Assembly (NCBI GenBank): GCA_025210455.1
Contig: JAOARQ010000011.1
Location: 1 to 63,228, forward strand
Reading direction: 5' to 3'
Length of the DNA stretch: 63,228 nucleotides
DNA from: Pelagimonas sp.
Lineage (GTDB): Bacteria; Pseudomonadota; Alphaproteobacteria; Rhodobacterales; Rhodobacteraceae
Notes under the pieces: model-generated
The model's input: only the letters and a program-made list of their open reading frames with translations
Told to the model about the DNA's origin: nothing
The model's database searches: none
Made by a program: the position numbers and the translations under genes
Part shown: positions 60,546 through 63,228 of the stretch, piece after piece
Numbering within the stretch: the stretch's first letter is position 1
Layout: the number at the start of each line of letters is the position of its first letter

Positions 60546-61676
60546 ATGACCCGAACGTTGCGTTTGGTTGCTTTTCTGGCTATTGGAACCGCGCTGAGCG
60601 GCTGTCTGTCAGGCCCGCTGGATTATGATCTGCGTGGCAAACTTGGGGGTCCGCTGGATACCTCTCAGGCGGCTTTGGATGCCGCCAAGAACAAACCACA
60701 GCCCGATGCGCGCGGCGTGATTTCCTATCCAACCTACCAAGTGGCGGTTGCCCGCCGAGGCGATACGGTAACTTCACTGTCAAATCGCGTGGGTCTGCCC
60801 CCGGTTGAGGTGGCGAATTTCAATACGCTGGAACTGGATACGCCGCTAAGCGAGGGCCAGATCATTGCCCTGCCGCGCCGGGTGGAAACCACGACAGAAA
60901 CCAGCGCGATTGCCCCCGCGGCCTCGGTGGATGTGGCGACATTGGCGGGCGATGCCATCGACCGCGCCTCTCCGACCCCTACAGCTATAACGCGAACACC
61001 CGGCGGGGTGGAGCCGATCCGTCACCGGGTTGCGCGGGGGGAAACCGCTTTTACCATCGCGCGCGCTTACAACGTTTCTCCGCGCGCACTGGCACAGTGG
61101 AACAATCTTGATAAATCCTTTTCCGTCCGCGAGGGGCAGTATCTGCTGATCCCGCCGACTGCGCAGCCGCAGGCGGAGGCGCCGGTGTCGCAGCCGGGGG
61201 ATGGGTCGCTGACGCCGACACCGCCGTCTGCGTCAAAGCCTTTGCCGAAAGAAACGCCGGCGGCCGCCACGCAGGGGGCACAGAGCAAACCGGTGGCGAA
61301 TATCGGTCAGGCGGCGTCAACCAGCAATGCCAAAATGGTCATGCCAGTGGCCGGTTCCATCATCCGCGAATATGTGAAGGGCAAGAACGAAGGTATTGAT
61401 ATTTCAGCATCTTCTGGCGCTCCGGTCAAGGCGGCGGCCTCGGGCAAGGTGGCGTCGGTCAGTGCGACGGCTGAGGGGGTCAAGTTCCTTTTGATCCGCC
61501 ATCCGGGCGATCTGATCACTGTCTACACCCATGTCGCTGATATTTCAGTGAAAAAAGGCGATGCGGTCAGCCGGGGGCAAAGCATTGCGCGGGTGGCGAA
61601 TGGGTCACCCAGCTTCCTGCATTTCGAGGTGCGCAAAGGCTTTGAAAGCACCGATCCCATGCCCTATCTGCGCTAA
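60546..61676 (+). CDS. NlpD-like lipoprotein with LysM domains and M23 domain
   Basis: This 376-residue outer-membrane lipoprotein has a signal with a lipobox (ALSGC), two LysM domains (around residues 60-115 and 155-205, the latter with RHRVARGETAFTIARAY), a Pro/Ala/Gln-rich linker and a C-terminal M23 domain. The M23 core GIDISASSGAPVKAAASGKV lacks the first zinc His of HxxxD-type active sites, and LHFEVRKG remains, so it is probably a degenerate, NlpD-type activator of amidases. The ATG at 60546 follows GAGGAA. Confidence 0.93.
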   Translation: MTRTLRLVAFLAIGTALSGCLSGPLDYDLRGKLGGPLDTSQAALDAAKNKPQPDARGVISYPTYQVAVARRGDTVTSLSNRVGLPPVEVANFNTLELDTPLSEGQIIALPRRVETTTETSAIAPAASVDVATLAGDAIDRASPTPTAITRTPGGVEPIRHRVARGETAFTIARAYNVSPRALAQWNNLDKSFSVREGQYLLIPPTAQPQAEAPVSQPGDGSLTPTPPSASKPLPKETPAAATQGAQSKPVANIGQAASTSNAKMVMPVAGSIIREYVKGKNEGIDISASSGAPVKAAASGKVASVSATAEGVKFLLIRHPGDLITVYTHVADISVKKGDAVSRGQSIARVANGSPSFLHFEVRKGFESTDPMPYLR

Positions 61677-61740
61677 AAACAGGGTCGCACAACCCATACA
61701 CATTCCATGCACAATCCATGCATACGCTGCACAGAAAATC

Positions 61741-61778
61741 TGGCCGCACGGGAACGCCCCCGCGCGGCCATTTTGTTT
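61741..61778. terminator. Bidirectional terminator
   Basis: TGGCCGCACG (61741-61750) pairs with CGCGCGGCCA (61761-61770), with TTTTGTTT on the plus strand. On the minus strand the same stem is followed by GATTTTCT. It ends the nlpD-like gene and the minus-strand small ORF. Confidence 0.8.
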
Positions 61779-61914
61779 ACAAAATCGCAAGGATCAGCGC
61801 AAAAATCGCTATCGGCAATTGCATGTCACCGCCGCCCAGGACGGTGATCAGCCCCAGCAGGGCCATGGCGATTGTCAGGACGCGTTTCCAGTCAATATGT
61901 TTTACGAAGGTCAT
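61777..61914 (-). CDS. Small 45-residue membrane protein candidate
   Basis: On the minus strand, ATG at 61914 to TAA at 61777 encodes a 45-residue peptide starting MTFVKHIDWKRVLTIAMALL, with two hydrophobic stretches separated by a GGGD turn. A GAGAGGA purine run lies upstream, and the shared terminator at 61741-61770 follows. It has the feel of a conserved small membrane protein, but no homology can be tested here. Confidence 0.5.
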   Translation of the reverse strand: MTFVKHIDWKRVLTIAMALLGLITVLGGGDMQLPIAIFALILAIL

Positions 61915-62048
61915 CACTCTCTTGATCCTCTCAAGGTTGATGACCGGATCCGGTCGGGTTAGTCTTTGGCCATGTTCAGATCATCCCAGATCCCATCCGG
62001 AAATGCGGTGACATCAAAAGACTTCGGCTAGACCGTATTTGCATCGAA

Positions 62049-62064
62049 AGTGACATTTAGTGAC
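62049..62064 (+). promoter_or_regulatory. Direct repeat AGTGAC spanning the start codon
   Basis: AGTGAC occurs at 62049-62054 and 62059-62064, offset by 10 bases, about one helical turn. The second copy contains the GTG start of the XRE-TPR gene. It could be a self-repression operator for the helix-turn-helix protein. Short repeats can also arise by chance. Confidence 0.3.
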
Positions 62065-63228
62065 CTCTTTAACCGACTTCGGGGCCGCCATTCGCAAGGC
62101 CCGCACCGCCCAAGGCATGACGCTGGAACAGCTAGCGCATGAGGCGCTGGGGAATGCAGATCGCAAGAGCTATGTTTCAGCGGTGGAAAAGGGCACGAGA
62201 AATCTATCGCCTCGGACGATCCAGAAATTCGCCAAAGCGCTGGATCTGCCGGACAGTCTGGTAGACCCGTTGCTTGGGGTGGCCCCACCGCAGGATGACC
62301 CACAAAGCGACACAGATGCAGCCACAGATCGGTTGCTGCGCGAAACAAAGCTGCTGCGCGACCAGCTTAACCTGTCAGAGGATTGGGCGCTGTCCATCGC
62401 GCGGCGCTATGCCGAGGGCAATCCGACAAACCTGTCTGATGCTTTGCGCGGGATTGAACGCGCCTTTGAACTGGCGGCGGAAAAACAACATGAGGTGATC
62501 GCGCCAAACAACATCGATGCCGCGATTGATGAGATTGTCAAACGAGTGAAAGACCTGAACCAACAGGGCGAGGCCGAGGCCGCCCAGCAAGCATTGATCG
62601 ACGAAATGCAGCGCGCTGAGGCAGCTAAATACCGTCTGAACCGAGAGGGGCTGACCCAAGCCATCACCATGCGCGATGTGGAGTGGGCGGCATCGTTGGA
62701 GTGGGAACAGGTCATGGCCGAGTATCCCAAAGATCGGTTTGAGGCGCTGCGATATGTGCGGAGAATGTGGTACGAACGCGGTCGAGACAAGGGGCTGGCG
62801 TTTGACCTAGAGGTGGCTATCACCCTTGCCCGCATTTCTTGTGATGAAGCGCGGACCCCGGAAGAGCACGGCACAGCCCTGAATGATCTGGGTATTGCGT
62901 TGCTAACCCTTGGCGAACGTGAAAGCGGCACAGAGCGTCTGGAACAGGCTGTCAACGCCTATGAAAACGCACTGTTGGAGCGTACCAGAGAGCGCGTGCC
63001 GCAAAACTGGGCCATGACACAGATGAATCTGGGCAATGCGTTGCGAACCCTTGGCGAACGTGAAAGCGGCACAGAGCGTCTGGAACAGGCTGTCAACGCC
63101 TATGAAAACGCGCTGTTAGAGCGCACGAGAGAGCGCGTGCAGCTGAAATGGGCCATGACACAGATGAATCTGGGCAATGCGTTGCGAACCCTTGGCGAAC
63201 GTGAAAGCGGCACAGAGCGTCTGGAACA
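62060..63228 (+). CDS. XRE-type helix-turn-helix protein with tandem TPR repeats, partial at the window end
   Basis: From GTG at 62060 the frame stays open to the window end (389 codons, no stop). Residues 1-75 form a Cro/CI-type helix-turn-helix (FGAAIRKARTAQGMTLEQLA, then SYVSAVEKGTRNLSPRTIQK). A helical, charged middle follows (to about residue 270). From about residue 275 there are 47-residue TPR-like units containing LGERESGTERLEQAVNAYE and WAMTQMNLGNALRT, encoded by nearly identical 141-bp DNA. The start lacks a strong ribosome site; an ATG at 62117 would cut the DNA-binding domain. The C-terminal domain lies beyond the window. Confidence 0.8.
   Translation, partial: MTSLTDFGAAIRKARTAQGMTLEQLAHEALGNADRKSYVSAVEKGTRNLSPRTIQKFAKALDLPDSLVDPLLGVAPPQDDPQSDTDAATDRLLRETKLLRDQLNLSEDWALSIARRYAEGNPTNLSDALRGIERAFELAAEKQHEVIAPNNIDAAIDEIVKRVKDLNQQGEAEAAQQALIDEMQRAEAAKYRLNREGLTQAITMRDVEWAASLEWEQVMAEYPKDRFEALRYVRRMWYERGRDKGLAFDLEVAITLARISCDEARTPEEHGTALNDLGIALLTLGERESGTERLEQAVNAYENALLERTRERVPQNWAMTQMNLGNALRTLGERESGTERLEQAVNAYENALLERTRERVQLKWAMTQMNLGNALRTLGERESGTERLE
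62911..63228 (+). repeat. Tandem 141-bp repeats inside the XRE-TPR gene
   Basis: Unit boundaries TGGCGAACGT recur at 62911, 63052 and 63193, exactly 141 bp apart. By eye the first two complete units differ at about 8 of 141 positions. The third is cut by the window edge. Each encodes 47 residues. Confidence 0.9.

Larger units (their letters stand above)
61677..62059. other. 383-base gap between nlpD-like and XRE-TPR genes
   Basis: It holds the bidirectional terminator, the 45-residue minus-strand ORF, and about 145 bases before the GTG start of the final gene. The last part carries the AGTGAC direct repeat. No other gene is visible. Confidence 0.6.

Noticed and set aside
62407-62955. 182-residue minus-strand open frame rich in Ser and Arg
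   Set aside because: It is antisense to the XRE-TPR gene, which has a clear domain pattern on the plus strand.
62911-63228. Tandem repeats as a CRISPR array
   Set aside because: Repeats are 141 bp, in frame and without spacers. They encode TPR-like units.

Overview
The window looks like chromosomal DNA of a marine alphaproteobacterium of the Rhodobacteraceae (Roseobacter group). The basis is recognition of family-typical proteins: a fused indolepyruvate ferredoxin oxidoreductase, a form-II Cox-type molybdenum hydroxylase cluster, an IalB-family protein, a Hint-domain protein, DUF808 and a SurE-Pcm-NlpD run. Base composition is fairly GC-rich, Shine-Dalgarno sites are of the GGAG type, and many genes are coupled by ATGA or TAATG overlaps. 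Genus cannot be fixed by reading alone.

Layout. 0.1-6.6 kb: small membrane protein, murI, a lysophospholipid acyltransferase, and a 1139-residue indolepyruvate oxidoreductase divergent from a LysR regulator. 6.6-14.4 kb: possible sRNA, DUF454, DUF6151, purL, an acetyltransferase, an M48 protease, a DNA alkylation repair-like protein, an SDR and a Hint-domain protein. 14.45 kb: a CAU tRNA, probably tRNA-Ile2. 15.1-19.5 kb: minus-strand coxG-S-L-M operon. 19.6-21.2 kb: HerA-like ATPase. 21.2-21.5 kb: two sRNA-like elements. 21.6-25.1 kb: ialB, a decayed IS5-family element, an AT-rich orphan and DUF808. 25.4-31.8 kb: gap, dctD/dctB, purQ, purS, purC. 32-37.6 kb: prfC, two uncharacterised proteins, and a coxD-fkbM-coxE operon. 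37.8-42.8 kb: glycosyltransferase and sulfotransferase-like genes plus an unclassified protein. 42.8-46.3 kb: pyrC, pyrE, dnaB. 46.5-52.7 kb: small orphan, CobS-like protein, alr, mlaE, mlaF, a membrane protein, pqiA-like, radA. 52.7-56.4 kb: cvpA and purF, separated by two AT-rich genes. 56.4-61.9 kb: secreted protein, DUF2199, YHS protein, SDR, surE, pcm, nlpD and a 45-residue membrane ORF. 62.06 kb to the end: an open frame with an XRE-type helix-turn-helix followed by near-identical 141-bp TPR repeats, cut by the window edge.

Metabolic links. PurL is the short form that needs PurQ and PurS, and all three are here with PurC and PurF, so much of de novo IMP synthesis is covered in four places. 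PyrC and PyrE cover two pyrimidine steps. MurI and Alr supply D-amino acids for peptidoglycan, and NlpD relates to its hydrolysis. The Cox genes lie in two minus-strand operons about 15 kb apart: structural GSLM, and maturation-type D and E.

Most unusual points: the XRE-TPR repeat protein at the right edge; a CobS homologue missing most of its conserved acidic residues; a DctD-type regulator without the GAFTGA loop; a glycosyltransferase fused to what looks like a P-loop-less sulfotransferase domain; an FkbM methyltransferase inside coxDE; an AT-rich gene pair splitting cvpA from purF; and three sRNA-like elements, two with CCUCCC motifs. No CRISPR array, prophage, restriction system or complete known defence system was seen.
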